DNA of 64,000 bases from Acanthosepion lycidas (GCA_963932145.1 OZ010613.1:38164976-38228975); one strand, 5' to 3'. Numbered from the stretch's first letter, positions 1-11,501 are shown. The notes: generated by a model not told the origin, from the sequence alone. Translations and numbers: made by a program.

Positions 1-201
1 TCCGACTTAGTCCATTTCATATTATATGATGTCATTTGTTTACGTTAAGATACGCTCCGAGCAGATATGAGCGTTCGAGAGAAATCACGGGGAATTTGTA
101 GTTTAAAAACAGTAATTTAATTTGCTAAACAGGTGCTTCCTTTGTAGCTAAATAGTATATCACATCAGGCTACATGACTGTTTTGTGTAGGATAGAGGTT
201 A

Positions 202-203
<2 letters not shown>

Positions 204-235
<32 letters not shown>
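204..235. repeat. (TG)n microsatellite
   Basis: About 16 uninterrupted TG dinucleotides. Positions 1-203 hold no recognisable gene. Confidence 0.95.
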
Positions 236-236
<1 letters not shown>

Positions 237-289
237 TTAACAGATTTGAAATTCCGTCTGAGTTCATTAAATTCGCACAAAACCCCCTG

Positions 290-1090
290 TGGAAGGTATG
301 AATCCACCCATCGCAGTAGAAATTAGTGTGAAACAAGGAGACCTCTTAGCACCTACACTTTTCATAATTTTTTTACAGTAGTTTTTCTTGAAATCGATAT
401 TGGTATTTATATCCGCTACAGGACAACCATTGTTATTTGCTTGTATTAAATAACCTGCAAAGGGTTGATAAGCCGTAGAAAACGAATCAATCAATCTATC
501 GTTGCGGAACCTGGACAACCTCTAGCAGGCATCGACAGCGTCTGGAAATGTTTCCACAAAAATGCTTGCGTCAGATGCTGAAAATATCACGGAGATCGAA
601 AATAACCGTTGTTCGAATATTGTGTCCATGGTTATAAAGTACGTTTAAGGGACAGCCGACTTCCAAAGCAAGCATTGTACGGTGAATTGGCGGAAGGCAA
701 ACGTCTGCATTACAAGCGGTGTATGCGCTACATAAATTGTCATACTTAAGATAATCAACATAGACGCCGGCGTTTGGGAAGATCTTGCGTATAAAACGTC
801 TACTTGGAAGACACTGTTGACAACTGATATTAATAACTTCGAGAAATGCACGATTGAATACCGAAAGCTAAAACTGGTTGCTCGCTATATGGAGAACGTA
901 AGCCTCTTTGTGGAGGGAACGTTAAACAATACCAAATACGTCGGGAAAACGTATTCTGCTGCGATTTTTGTAACAGGATTGATTGCTTGTTTTTTTGTTT
1001 TTTTTACGGCTTATCGGCAATTTGTGGGTCATTTAAAGCCGAAATATATCTTCGGATTGTATATAATTCTTTTTCTTTTTTACGAGTGAA
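290..1090 (+). pseudogene. LINE reverse-transcriptase C-terminal remnant
   Basis: Broken plus-strand ORF2 of a non-LTR retrotransposon. In shifting frames I read VKQGDLLAPTLF near 328-363 (the RT core 'VKQG..LAPTLF' of RTE-like LINEs), DIGIYIRYRT near 393-422, RQRLEMFPQKCLRQML near 527-575, RDSRLPKQALYGELAEGKR near 648-705, then AGVWEDLAYKTSTW near 763-805. The order is that of the C-terminal half of such proteins, with a large internal deletion and at least two frameshifts. A 90-residue frame at 817-1089 continues past the homology into a chance hydrophobic stretch. It is not functional. Family name (RTE-like) is from memory of motifs. Confidence 0.75.
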
Positions 1091-1599
1091 TGTTGCATTA
1101 ATATTTTTTTTGTTTTGAGAATAACGAAATTTTTTCTAAATACAATTTCTACTATTTAACCCGTAGCTGGGATGGGGAAGAAATGTATTCATACCTTTCC
1201 CAAGGTTATTTGCGCGTAAGCGAATGTAAAATTTCAACTATGCCTTTCTGATTCTAAGCACAAGTCCGTTTTGTTTCCATTTTCCTTAAAACTTGTTACT
1301 CAAACTTCCTTGTTACTTCCTTGTTACTCAATTATTCTCAGAGTAATTTTCAGCTTTAGACAAGTGCAGATATATCAGCGCAGAAAGTGTAATCGACGAA
1401 CCGAGTTCAAATTTCGATCTAATCCGTAGTATTCACTTTTATACATATGCCCTTAAGAAAGACGTGAATCCTTCTCTTCTCCCCTCTGCTAGACGGAAGA
1501 TTGCGATTGACGTTGCATTTAAATTTTTAATGATTGTAGTTGGCAGGGAAGTAACAAATCAGAAAGAAGTTCCACATGTGAGAACTGCGAGAAAATAGT
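1091..1599. other. No gene seen
   Basis: AT-rich sequence without a supported exon. A GTTCAAATTTC stretch near 1407 resembles a tRNA B box, but no A box at the usual distance is convincing. Confidence 0.5.
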
Positions 1600-1601
1600 T
1601 A

Positions 1602-1700
1602 TTAGGTTGCAAAAATAATGACGTAATAATGTCGTTTTTTGACGTATTTTTTAACGTCAAAAAACGACATTATTACGTCATTATTTTTGCACCAACCTAA
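1602..1700. mobile_element. Palindromic mariner-type MITE, copy 1
   Basis: A 99-bp near-perfect palindrome flanked by TA on both sides (1600-1601 and 1701-1702). The right terminus read inward is TTAGGTTGGTGCAAAAATAA; the left end lacks three bases (TTAGGTTGCAAAA). The termini match the mariner TIR type seen in the human MADE1/Hsmar1 family (established knowledge). The middle repeats TGACGTAATAATGTCG in both arms. It codes for nothing and would need a mariner transposase in trans. Confidence 0.9.
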
Positions 1701-1702
1701 TA

Positions 1703-2417
1703 GAATAGAAGTGGTGGTTGCATCTTGCTAGTTCAATAGTAAAATGGTGAGACTTAGTTATCAATTTAGTAACACGCGTAAATTCATGTAGTCGAAGCAC
1801 TGGGGGGAAAAAAGCTTATCAGAATAGGCCAAAAATCAAGGATCAACTCGTACAAAAATCAAATTGTATTTACGTTGTCTAAAGTTAAAAACAACGATTC
1901 ATCCATAAACTTACATATACAAATACTGATAGAGATATACATATAGGCATTTAAAACAACATTCCTGGCCACATACACAATTCCGGAAAATCCTCGTTGA
2001 AAACACAGCTATACTTAAACATGAAAACAATAAACAAAAACTAAAAATTCTTGAAGTTATATACATAAAATAGTTGAAACCTAACCTGAACAAAATAAAC
2101 TATGAAATCTTCACAAATATTCTTAAATGCCTATAATTTATAACAGAAGCCATTGGTTTATACCAACGGCATCACATACTTAATACTTCTCGTTTTCACA
2201 CTTGCGTGGTCATGTGTGACGTCATGAGCTGCGGCGCGATTTTCACTTCCAGCGTCTTGTATGAATGAGATTGTCGTTGCTTGGAAATCTTCCATATAAA
2301 CATAAACAGACTATTATTATTGTTTTGTCCGTCTATTGGTTAATATATTGTAATGTAATTGTCATCTTTGATAATGGTTTATGTAAGCCGGAAGCTTAGA
2401 TAGGTTTAAAAAATATA
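1703..2417. other. No gene seen
   Basis: AT-rich non-coding sequence. The 60-residue minus-strand frame at 1911-2093 has no family features and is probably chance. Confidence 0.5.
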
Positions 2418-2518
2418 TTAGGTTGGTGCAAAAATAATGTCGTAATAATGTCGTTTTTTGACGTTAAAAATACGTAAAAAAACGACATTATTACGTCATT
2501 ATTTTTGCACCAACCTAA
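2418..2518. mobile_element. Palindromic mariner-type MITE, copy 2
   Basis: A 101-bp palindrome with both ends intact (TTAGGTTGGTGCAAAAATAATG and its complement), TA at 2416-2417 and 2519-2520. Same family as 1602-1700, 30128-30207 and 52104 onward. Confidence 0.93.
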
Positions 2519-3344
2519 TATATCAATATTGTGATTTTCTTTCTTCTTTTAATGATAATGTTATTAAGCTTATCAGACGATATGAAAAGAATTTACATAA
2601 ATAGACAAAACTTGTCTATATTATTTAATGAAACATGCATCAATATACATATATGCAGACCTGTATACGCTGAATGACTGACACATCTGACTAATGGCAT
2701 TATTGCTGTTATTTACAAAGTGTCTTTGAAAATGTGTCGTCTGTTACAGAATGACTGACGCTTACATTGATATTCAATTAATACATTGACAGCCTTAAGA
2801 TTTATACACAGACGCTGCAGTAAACATTACAAAGAATTTCGGAAAAAAAAAACGACTGGAATTACACGTTTCTCTTGCAATTAGGCACTTGACAGAGACA
2901 TAATTAAATCTTTCTGTTTTTGTAAAAAGACTTCTTTGTTAATCATTTTCTCACAAATCATTTACAGAGGCCATTAATAAAAAGAAAGTTAATCAAGAAC
3001 TGAGTCAACTGGCGTTTTGTGTAAAAGCAAAAGCGAAAATTAAGAAATAAATTGAAAATTAAAGGTAGTATTTTTTTTCTTGGGTGAACATGATTTAAAC
3101 CAGTCGATTGAAAAATCAGACAATGTCGTTCGACATTAACAAGAGGTCATTTGTATCAGCCATTTCTAAAGGTGATTGAAAAATTCAATCAATTAGTCAT
3201 ATTTTATTTTTAGACACAGTTATTTTTTTGTTCAATTCAAACATTTTTTTCCATCGGTTAAGAAATTTTCAACGATAAAATGTTATTAATTACATAGGAT
3301 TTAATTACTAGATGTCGGAATTGACACACCTGCTAAAGTTTTAT
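2519..3344. other. No gene seen
   Basis: AT-rich sequence with homopolymer runs; no exon, TIR or tandem repeat was recognised. Confidence 0.5.
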
Positions 3345-3570
3345 TCACAATAATTCGAAAATGTTATTGAGACCTTGGGACCTAATTGCCAATCTAGTAT
3401 TACGCTTAAATTCTTGTTGATGAGGTACCAAGGAGGTGAGCCTGTTAGAAGAGTTGCTGTTAAAATATTTATGGAAAAGACCGGCGGTGGGAAAGTGACT
3501 GAACTCGAGATGCCAGGTTAGGACTGATAACATTACAGACACTTCTTTCGATTTTGTCAAGAATCTCGAG
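3345..3570 (-). pseudogene. LINE ORF2 C-terminal fragment
   Basis: The minus strand encodes a short piece with FHKYFNSNSSNRLTSLVPHQ and EFKRNTRLAIRS, the 'YFHGNCS.EL.SLVP...EFKR.TR' block that recurs in this window (4683-5060, 28871-29122, and on plus near 40620-40780). It comes from the tail of a jockey/CR1-like reverse transcriptase. Truncated on both sides. Confidence 0.7.
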
Positions 3571-3582
3571 ATATATGTACCA

Positions 3583-3649
3583 TACTACTATTACTACTGC
3601 TACTGCTACTACTATTACTATTCCTACAACAACAACAACAACAACAAAA
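3583..3649. repeat. Trinucleotide (TAC/TGC)n(AAC)n repeat
   Basis: Imperfect ACT/GCT/ATT triplets followed by about seven ACA triplets. Confidence 0.85.
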
Positions 3650-3878
3650 TGATTAAAATATAGCAGCTTCGTTTTGGAGTTAATGATTCTTCGTCTGAGT
3701 AAATCATATTCACTTCTTTTAGAATAGCGTTTTAGAGATCCAAATTTTAGATCCAAAATCCAGATCAAAATACCTGATCAAAAAGTTCACAAAGATCTAT
3801 ATATATTAAACGAAAAAATTTAGCTCTTGAGGCTGGGAAAATATACGAATTACTCTTTTTACATTCTGTTGATATTTC

Positions 3879-3881
<3 letters not shown>

Positions 3882-3906
<25 letters not shown>
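3882..3906. repeat. Poly(A) tract
   Basis: Twenty-five consecutive A residues after TTCTTT. It may be a retroposon tail, but no element body was identified beside it. Confidence 0.8.
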
Positions 3907-3909
<3 letters not shown>

Positions 3910-3949
3910 GAAAGGTAATATGAAGTTTTCCCTTTGTATGATATTTTTT

Positions 3950-4400
3950 GAAATCATTTCTCCCCAAACAAGGCAGTAAAGCCACTAAGATACAAGGGGT
4001 TACTGAGTGTGAAAGAATAAGAAAGAAAAAAAGAAGAAAAAAAGAGAAGCCTTAAGGAGCGAGAACAATAGAAGGGTAATTTAGAAAAAAGTAGATAACG
4101 ATTGACATTTCATTTAAATGTTTGAAGATCAAATATAGATGGAAAGTATGGAGCCAGAACAGAGTTCCACACGCGAGAAGTGCGAAAAAAGAAAATGTTA
4201 GTATAGAACTTACGGTTATCTCTAGCCAATTCATCTCTTAATTGACGAGAGCTTGTTGACAATCTAGTAATGCACTTAAATTCATAACGTCTGGGTACAA
4301 TATCGAAGAGTTTCTCCGAACAATTACCATGAAAGTGTTAACAGAAAAGGCACAGTGAAGCTACATTACGGAGGCGGGAACAGAAAGAGTAAGCAAGAGG
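3950..4400 (-). mobile_element. LINE 3' end and ORF2 tail, minus strand
   Basis: Begins with the complement of a LINE 3' terminus (CATTTCTCCCCAAACAAGGC, i.e. GCCTTGTTTGGGGAGAAATG on the minus strand), followed by purine-rich UTR. Near 4254-4370 lies a second degraded copy of the 'TTACGAGATTTCATC / MVPR.YEFKR' coding block. The same terminus recurs at 28680, 51985, 41030 and 54390, so it marks one abundant LINE family. Confidence 0.65.
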
Positions 4401-4439
4401 ACAGTAGATAACGATTTACATTGCATTTGAATTTTTGAA

Positions 4440-4751
4440 GATTAAAGTTTGCTGGAAAGCATGGAGTCGTAATGATGACAATACCAAGGGCTGAACATGT
4501 GCGCAACGATGAATATTAGAGGAATATTTAGACTTATTGAAGGCAAGAAGGACAGACGAAAACAAATCATAACCTACTTAACGATCTTTTGTAAATGGAT
4601 GACAGAACAGGGTTTAGGAGAGATAGCAAGAAGGTATCATTTTTTTAAATTTCGAGATAAAATGTTTAATTCTAACGTAACTTTAGAGCAATGTGACGAG
4701 GTTTTGGAGAGAATGGAAACAAAGAGAAAAATTATACTTAACGTCAGGTAG
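4440..4751 (+). pseudogene. LINE ORF2 C-terminal fragment, plus strand
   Basis: A frame with KKDRRKQIITYLTIFCKWMT and EQGLGEIAR matches the extreme C-terminus of another LINE family whose end reads 'R.R..YLTSL..W...QGLGEI......LWRAMI'. Other copies: 18450-18690 (minus), 30465-30815, 47165-47260 and 50640-50830. It sits head-on to the minus-strand LINE at 4683-5690. Partial and inactive. Confidence 0.65.
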
Positions 4752-5690
4752 TGGCAGCTGAAATTTACTAAGAGCTGCAAATGACGGGAAATTGTCAGTA
4801 GACATGATCCTCAACGTCGTGAAGGAATATGGCGCATAGAGATTACAGTTACATCTAGCCAATTCATCTCTAAATTGATGAAATCTTGTAATGCGCTTAA
4901 ATTCATAACGTCTGGGTACCATAGCGAAGAGTTTACCCGAACAATTACCATGGAAGTATTTGTAGCAAAGGCACAGAGACGCTACATTACGGCGATGGGA
5001 AACTGTTTGAAGCTGAGACATAAAGACCAATAATATAGCTGATTCTTTAGATTTTATCAAGAATCTCTAAATATATAGTAGGAACACCAGATCATATATG
5101 GCAGCAATATTCAAAGCATGAACGAATGCTACATTTATAAATATGTAGGTAAGATTTCGGAGAGAAAAAATCTATAGCGCGATACAGTGAACCAAATTTC
5201 TTAACAGCAGACCTAGCAACTAATTTTATATAATCTTTCCACTTCATGTCAGACAAGAATGTTAGCCCAAGAATGTACAACAAGTCACTCTCCAGGAGGT
5301 TAGCATCAGCCATGCTGACGGGAGACCGAAAGGTGTTTCTCAGATTATTAATAGAGTGAAGTTTCATTTTGGAGTAGTTAAAATTAACAAGCCATTCCTT
5401 GCCCCAGTGTTGCATATTGTAGGTCATTTTGAGATCAAATTTGCTAATTTGACTTCATCGAACTGATCGGACTTAATATCGAGACAGTAAATGGTGGCGT
5501 CATCAGTGTAGATACGGAGTTGAGAACTGATGCCATCATTGATAGAAAAAATTAAGAACAAAGTAGGACCAAGGATAGAGCCCTGGGGTCACCTACATTA
5601 GTACAAAAGGATCTAGAGGAGTGGCCGTTCAGGATAACTTTCATTTCATGATTTGATAAGAAAGACTCAGTATAAAATCAAAACAGATAC
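4683..5690 (-). pseudogene. LINE reverse transcriptase, C-terminal half, broken
   Basis: Read from 5690 down to 4683. Near 5515-5590 the minus strand gives PQGSILGPTLFLIF then IYTDDATIYC, the RT core with the catalytic Asp-Asp kept (YTDD where YADD is usual). Downstream come KEWLVNFNYSKMKL (5380-5430), a thumb-like region ending YKCSIRSCFEY, and SHRRNVASLCLCYKYFHGNC (near 4930-4990). The frame is broken at several points. This is a 5'-truncated copy of the jockey/CR1-like LINE also present at 28670-30127. Confidence 0.8.
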
Positions 5691-6084
5691 TTTTCCTATC
5701 GTTTCCTCTTTCTTATATCATATTTATTTTACTTTCTAAAAAAGTTTTGCTTTTATTTTTCCCTTGACTCCCACTCTTATTACCAAAAAGTTCAAATTTA
5801 GATTAATTTATATTAAATACATTTTGCTAAATTATCAATATAAGTAATATTATATTTTGTTTTAATCTTTAATCCCTCAGTAGACTTTTCGAGATTACTT
5901 CTACAATCTCTGTTTTATATAATGCTTAATCTATAGGATTTATATCGTAGTTACTTGCAAATTCTTATTATCAACGAACTCAATTATTAATAATAATTAT
6001 TAACAAAGTATTGTCATTGGTTTTTCATTCTGAGGAGTTCAAGGAAAACCACTCTGTAATTATCAGTTAATGAACGTGAATTGA
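5691..6084. other. No gene seen
   Basis: Strongly AT-rich non-coding sequence. Confidence 0.5.
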
Positions 6085-6670
6085 TTTGGTTCTTTAACGG
6101 CATATCAAAACCTCTATAGCTCATTTAATGTCGGATCTGAATTTTCTTGGCAGTTTTTAAGTTGATTTTGATTTGATTTGATTGTTTAACGGCATATCAA
6201 CACCTATAAGGGTCACTTAATGTCGAATTTGAATTTTCTTTGCAGTTTTTAAATTGATTTTGATTTGATTTGTTTGTTTAACGGCATATCAACACCTTTA
6301 TGGCTCATTTAATGTCGGATCTGAATTTTCTTGGCAGTTTTTAAGTTGATTTTGATTTGATTTGTTTGTTTAACTGCATATCAATATCTTTATGGGTCAT
6401 TTAATGTCGAATTAGAATTTTCTTGGCAGTTTTTACGTTGATTTTGATTTAATTTGATTTGTTAGTTTAATGACATATCAACACCTCTATGGGTTATTTA
6501 ATGCCGAATTTGAATTTTCTTGGCAGTTTTTAAGTTGATTTTGATTTGATTTGTTTGTTTAAGGGCATATCAACACCACTACGGGTCATTTAATGTGTTC
6601 AAGTTGATTTTGATTTGATTTGTTTCTTTAACGGTATATCAACGCCTCTGTAGGCCATTTAATGCCTAAA
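6085..6670. repeat. 92-bp tandem array with hairpin core
   Basis: Seven imperfect units start their CATATCAACACC core at 6101, 6193, 6285, 6375, 6473, 6566 and 6635, a spacing of about 92 bp except for the short last unit. Each unit reads TTTAACGGCATATCAACACC, then a TATGGGTCATTTAATGTCGA segment, then GAATTTTCTTGGCAG and TTGATTTTGATTTGATTTG. CGGCAT and ATGCCG can pair as a stem. The same core appears singly in family A repeats elsewhere in the window. Confidence 0.88.
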
Positions 6671-6964
6671 TGTAAAAGCTTTGAAATAATAATGATAGAT
6701 GCTTTCACAATTGAATACTTATCTTTTGTGCATATACATTTTCGTTTAGACATAATTACTAGAAGGAAATGATATGTATGCTTGATGTTGTTGTCTTATT
6801 ATACTCGATAACAGTCTGATATATTTCCAATTTTGCGCTTTCCGTCTCATATTTGTTTGTCTAGCGGCGCTACCATTATTCACAATACCGCATTGTTGTT
6901 TACTCCATTATTCGTAACTGTTAGATCTAAATTTCTTGCTTCACTGAAGTGGTTGGCGGTCTTT
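6671..6964. other. No gene seen
   Basis: Non-coding spacer between two tandem arrays. Confidence 0.5.
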
Positions 6965-9600
6965 GAGCTAAGGAAGGAAAGACATTAAACATGACAGGTG
7001 AAGGAATGAAAAAATAAATATACACCCGCTCAACGGAGAGGTTGACCAGTATCATAAGAAAGGGTTGATGGATACAAGATATGAAACTCTCTTAGAAGGA
7101 CAGTAGACATAAATAATAAAGGAACGAGAACAAAAATAGACACTAGTAAAATGGAAAGATAGATCCGCGTCATAAGAAAGGGTTGATGCCTACAAGATAT
7201 GAAACTCTCTTAGAAGGACAGTAGACATAAATAATAAAGGAACGAGAACAAAAATAGACACTAGTAAAATGGAAAGATAGATCCGCGTCATAAGGAAGGG
7301 TTGATGCCTACAAGATATGAAACTCTCTTAGAAGGACAGTAGACATAAATAATAAAGGAACGAGAACAAAAATAGACACCAGTAAAATGGAAAGATAGAT
7401 CCGCGTCATAAGAAAGGGTTGATGGATACAAGATATGAAACTCTCTTAGAAGGACAGTAGACATAAATAATAAAGGAACGAGAACAAAAATAGACACTAG
7501 TAAAATGGAAAGATAGATCCGCGTCATAAGGAAGGGTTGATGCCTACAAGATATGAAACTCTCTTAGAAGGACAGTAGACATAAATAATAAAGGAACGAG
7601 AACAAAAATAGACACCAGTAAAATGGAAAGATAGATCCGCGTCATAAGAAAGGGTTGATGCCTACAAGATATGAAACTCTCTTAGAAGGACAGTAGACAT
7701 AAATAATAAAGGAACGAGAACAAAAATAGACACCAGTAAAATGGAAAGATAGATCCGCGTCATAAGAAAGGGTTGATGCCTACAAGATATGAAACTCTCT
7801 TAGAAGGACAGTAGACATAAATAATAAAGGAACGAGAACAAAAATAGACACCAGTAAAATGGAAAGATAGATCCGCGTCATAAGAAAGGGTTGATGCCTA
7901 CAAGATATGAAACTCTCTTAGAAGGACAGTAGACATAAATAATAAAGGAACGAGAACAAAAATAGACACTAGTAAAATGGAAAGATAGATCCGCGTCATA
8001 AGGAAGGGTTGATGCCTACAAGATATGAAACTCTCTTAGAAGGACAGTAGACATAAATAATAAAGGAACGAGAACAAAAATAGACACCAGTAAAATGGAA
8101 AGATAGATCCGCGTCATAAGAAAGGGTTGATGCCTACAAGATATGAAACTCTCTTAGAAGGACAGTAGACATAAATAATAAAGGAACGAGAACAAAAATA
8201 GACACCAGTAAAATGGAAAGATAGATCCGCGTCATAAGAAAGGGTTGATGGATACAAGATATGAAACTCTCTTAGAAGGACAGTAGACATAAATAATAAA
8301 GGAACGAGAACAAAAATAGACACTAGTAAAATGGAAAGATAGATCCGCGTCATAAGGAAGGGTTGATGCCTACAAGATATGAAACTCTCTTAGAAGGACA
8401 GTAGACATAAATAATAAAGGAACGAGAACAAAAATAGACACTAGTAAAATGGAAAGATAGATCCGCGTCATAAGGAAGGGTTGATGCCTACAAGATATGA
8501 AACTCTCTTAGAAGGACAGTAGACATAAATAATAAAGGAACGAGAACAAAAATAGACACCAGTAAAATGGAAAGATAGATCCGCGTCATAAGAAAGGGTT
8601 GATGCCTACAAGATATGAAACTCTCTTAGAAGGACAGTAGACATAAATAATAAAGGAACGAGAACAAAAATAGACACTAGTAAAATGGAAAGATAGATCC
8701 GCGTCATAAGGAAGGGTTGATGCCTACAAGATATGAAACTCTCTTAGAAGGACAGTAGACATAAATAATAAAGGAACGAGAACAAAAATAGACACTAGTA
8801 AAATGGAAAGATAGATCCGCGTCATAAGGAAGGGTTGATGCCTACAAGATATGAAACTCTCTTAGAAGGACAGTAGACATAAATAATAAAGGAACGAGAA
8901 CAAAAATAGACACCAGTAAAATGGAAAGATAGATCCGCGTCATAAGAAAGGGTTGATGCCTACAAGATATGAAACTCTCTTAGAAGGACAGTAGACATAA
9001 ATAATAAAGGAACGAGAACAAAAATAGACACCAGTAAAATGGAAAGATAGATCCGCGTCATAAGAAAGGGTTGATGCCTACAAGATATGAAACTCTCTTA
9101 GAAGGACAGTAGACATAAATAATAAAGGAACGAGAACAAAAATAGACACCAGTAAAATGGAAAGATAGATCCGCGTCATAAGAAAGGGTTGATGGATACA
9201 AGATATGAAACTCTCTTAGAAGGACAGTAGACATAAATAATAAAGGAACGAGAACAAAAATAGACACCAGTAAAATGGAAAGATAGATCCGCGTCATAAG
9301 GAAGGGTTGATGCCTACAAGATATGAAACTCTCTTAGAAGGACAGTAGACATAAATAATAAAGGAACGAGAACAATAATAGACACCAGTAAAATGGAAAG
9401 ATAGATCCGCGTCATAAGGAAGGGTTGATGCCTACAAGATATGAAACTCTCTTAGAAGGACAGTAGATATGACAGGTAGCAGAATAAGAACAAGAATTTA
9501 CACCGGCTCAGTCGAGAGACAAATCAGCCTCATAAGGATGGTTTGATAATTATAAAATTTGAAAGTCCCTTGGAAGAAGTTTAAACGTGTCAGGTAAAGT
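6965..9600. repeat. 118-bp minisatellite, about 20 near-identical units
   Basis: ATGAAACTCTCTTAGAAGG recurs at 7081, 7199, 7317 and so on to 9441, always 118 bp apart. Units differ mainly at three sites: CACTAG/CACCAG, CATAAGAAAG/CATAAGGAAG, and GATGCC/GATGGA. Diverged units flank the core (6965-7035 and 9477-9600), a usual sign of homogenisation by unequal exchange. The 79-residue minus-strand frames inside it (7288-7527, 8114-8353, 9058-9297) are the same chance reading of the repeat; 118 is not a multiple of 3, so no long protein can result. Confidence 0.95.
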
Positions 9601-9741
9601 GACGAGGGCAAAATTTCCCTGTAGATCAACTAAAAATTTTATATCGATTTTCTAAGAAGGATATGATAGACAGTTGAATAAGGTCGGAGTTTAGGGAGTT
9701 TAGAATTCAGCTTATAATAAGAACAAGAAAAGTTCGTCTAT

Positions 9742-10190
9742 TGGTAAATAGAAATAAAGTGTCACTGCCGGCACTTGAGTTTGAGCATAGATCGCCAGTG
9801 AGCAAACACAGGCGATCCCATTATTAAGTAGACCACGTGACCATAGAGGAAATGCATATATGTAGGAAGTAGCTGACGACTAAGGATCATTATTTCTACT
9901 CTATCCTCTATTACTTTACTGATCGCTATTTTCTATTCTGTTCACTATACTATTTCTCTTTTCGAATCACTATACGGATTACTATTCGAGCGAGTATTAT
10001 TGAGCAAGTACTATTAGTGCAAGATTATTCGAAGGCGTCTGACACCAGCATTGTTCAACAGCGTACTATTATAGTTGTAGCTGCGATTACAAAGTCTCTA
10101 CTACAACGAGCATTACGAAAGTGACAACGAGTATTCGTTGACATCACGAAAGTGGCAACGAGTGTTCGTTGACATCACAAAATCTTTAAA
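9742..10190 (-). mobile_element. Dispersed repeat family B, copy 1
   Basis: About 450 bp that interrupts the tandem block between AGTTCGTC and TTTAAAATTAAAATAATTCG. A plus-strand copy lies at 56780-57520 (shared: CGTTGTAGTAGAGACTTTGTAATCGC, CTGGTGTCAGACGCCTTCGAAT, CACGTGGT, CCTGTGTTTGCTCACTGG). In family orientation it starts TGTGATGTC and ends near TTTACCA, so a solo LTR is possible; no clear target duplication was seen. Confidence 0.55.
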
Positions 10191-10254
10191 ATTAAAATAA
10201 TTCGAATAACTATCACTCCGATAATTCGGAGTGTTGGTCTCAATTGAAAAAAAA

Positions 10255-10300
10255 TGACTTACCTTGCCTCTGTGCATTGATAACACATATGGTTACTCCT
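10255..10300 (-). pseudogene. Decayed copy of signal-peptide exon (with donor)
   Basis: The minus strand reads GTGTTATCAATGCACAGAGG then CAAG|GTAAGT, aligned to the intact exon at 11502-11562. The splice donor is intact, but the reading frame holds an early stop (GAGTAACC). The start codon is not recognisable. Confidence 0.45.
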
Positions 10301-10487
10301 CAAATTCCCCGTAGACCAACTAAGTTTCATTTCGACATTCTAAGAAGGTTACTACATATAATAATCAGCTGAATAAGAACGGAGTCTAGGATGATCAATT
10401 AACCTTACAATAAGAAGAGTTCGTTTTTAAAGTTAAGATAATTCGGATAACTATTACTCCGATAATGCTGAGTGTTGGTTTAAATTG

Positions 10488-10535
10488 GAAAACTGACTTC
10501 CCTTGCTTATTGGCACTGATAACGCGTATCCTTAT
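10488..10535 (-). pseudogene. Second decayed copy of signal-peptide exon
   Basis: The minus strand reads GCGTTATCAGTGCCAATAAG then CAAG|GGAAGT. The donor GT is mutated to GG. It sits in the same repeated context (TTTAGCTGATCTACAGG upstream, TTTTCCAATTTAAACC downstream). Confidence 0.45.
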
Positions 10536-10680
10536 TCCTCAAATTACCTGTAGATCAGCTAAAAGTTTAATTCCGATATTCTAAGAAGGTATATGATTGA
10601 CTAAGAATGATTCGAATAAGATCGAAGTCGAGGCAGAGTAATTCAGCTTGTAGTGGATCTAAGAAGGATGCGTGAATCTT

Positions 10681-11280
10681 TAAGATTGTGCTGCAAATAA
10701 AATATGCAATATCCACAAACATAAATTATAAGAAATGGCCAAATGGTAACAATATTCAATCACGACAAAAAATACATGTTTAAACCAACAGATTAAATTT
10801 TATATACACAATTTACAATTTCTTTGTTTGTAATGATGTGTGCAAAGGTATAGAGAAAAAGTTCTTTGCTGTTTCAGAAATGTTCAATATCTAAAAAGTT
10901 GTCTGCCTTTGATTGAAAGGTTGAATTTAACTTAGACAAAAGATTTTTCTATGAAAGATATTAAGTGAAAAGGTTTGTTGTATGAAATTTTTTAATCTCT
11001 CATAAAGAAAGTTTGTTTCTTTGGCGGCAATTTTGACCCATAATTCCCGTGTGTATCTTTGCGTGTGTGTGTCTCAAAAGGCAACGAAAATTCGTTTGCT
11101 GTTTCTATTTATGTTTTTTTAACAACAAAATCCGCTCAAGCGGCTTGGTAGCTTGTTGCGAATTTTTCTGAGAAATGCGTGGGTGAATGTTGTATTTTTT
11201 ATTTTTTAGCCAATAGGATTTCTTGAAACATTTAAATTAGGGATGATTTTGAGAAAGATTTTTTTTTATGTCAGTTGAGC
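10681..11280. other. No gene seen
   Basis: AT-rich sequence. Exon 2 of the minus-strand gene starting at 11562 could lie here or further left; no acceptor plus frame stood out. Confidence 0.4.
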
Positions 11281-11501
11281 CTATTTTTGCACAAATTTTG
11301 ACTGTTTTGTTATGGAAATTTCTCGAAGCTTATTTATATTTAACAACCAATGAAATTCAAAAAAATATTTGAAAATTGAAATGAGGGTTACTAAAAGCTT
11401 ATAATAAGAACAAGAACAGCTCGTCGTTGAATTTAAAATAATTCGAATAACTATCACTCCGTTAATTTGGAGTGTTGGTTTCAATTGAAAAACTGACTTA
11501 C

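Larger units (their letters stand above)
9605..10680. repeat. Degenerate tandem block carrying decayed exon copies
   Basis: Units of roughly 250-300 bp share GTAGATCAACTAAAA-TTT, ATTCTAAGAAGG, AATAAG-TCGGAGT, AAGAACAAGAA-AGTTCGTC, AATTCGAATAACTATCACTCCG and GAGTGTTGGTTTCAATTGAAAAACTGACTTACC. The same block is repeated, better preserved, at 11395-11577, where it contains the signal-peptide exon. The first unit is interrupted by the family B insert. Confidence 0.75.

Noticed and set aside
1381-1420. tRNA or SINE B box near 1407; also at 52390
   Set aside because: No A box at the right distance and no cloverleaf could be drawn.
7288-9297. Three identical 79-residue minus-strand ORFs (MTRIYLSILLVS...)
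   Set aside because: They are readings of the 118-bp satellite with a period not divisible by 3, hydrophobic by base composition only.
7030-9476. CRISPR-like appearance of the 118-bp array
   Set aside because: Units are contiguous and near-identical over their full length, with no unique spacers; the genome is animal.
11281-11501. Extension of the signal-peptide ORF to 98 residues
   Set aside because: It crosses a perfect GTAAGT donor, and the following sequence has an AT-rich intron composition.
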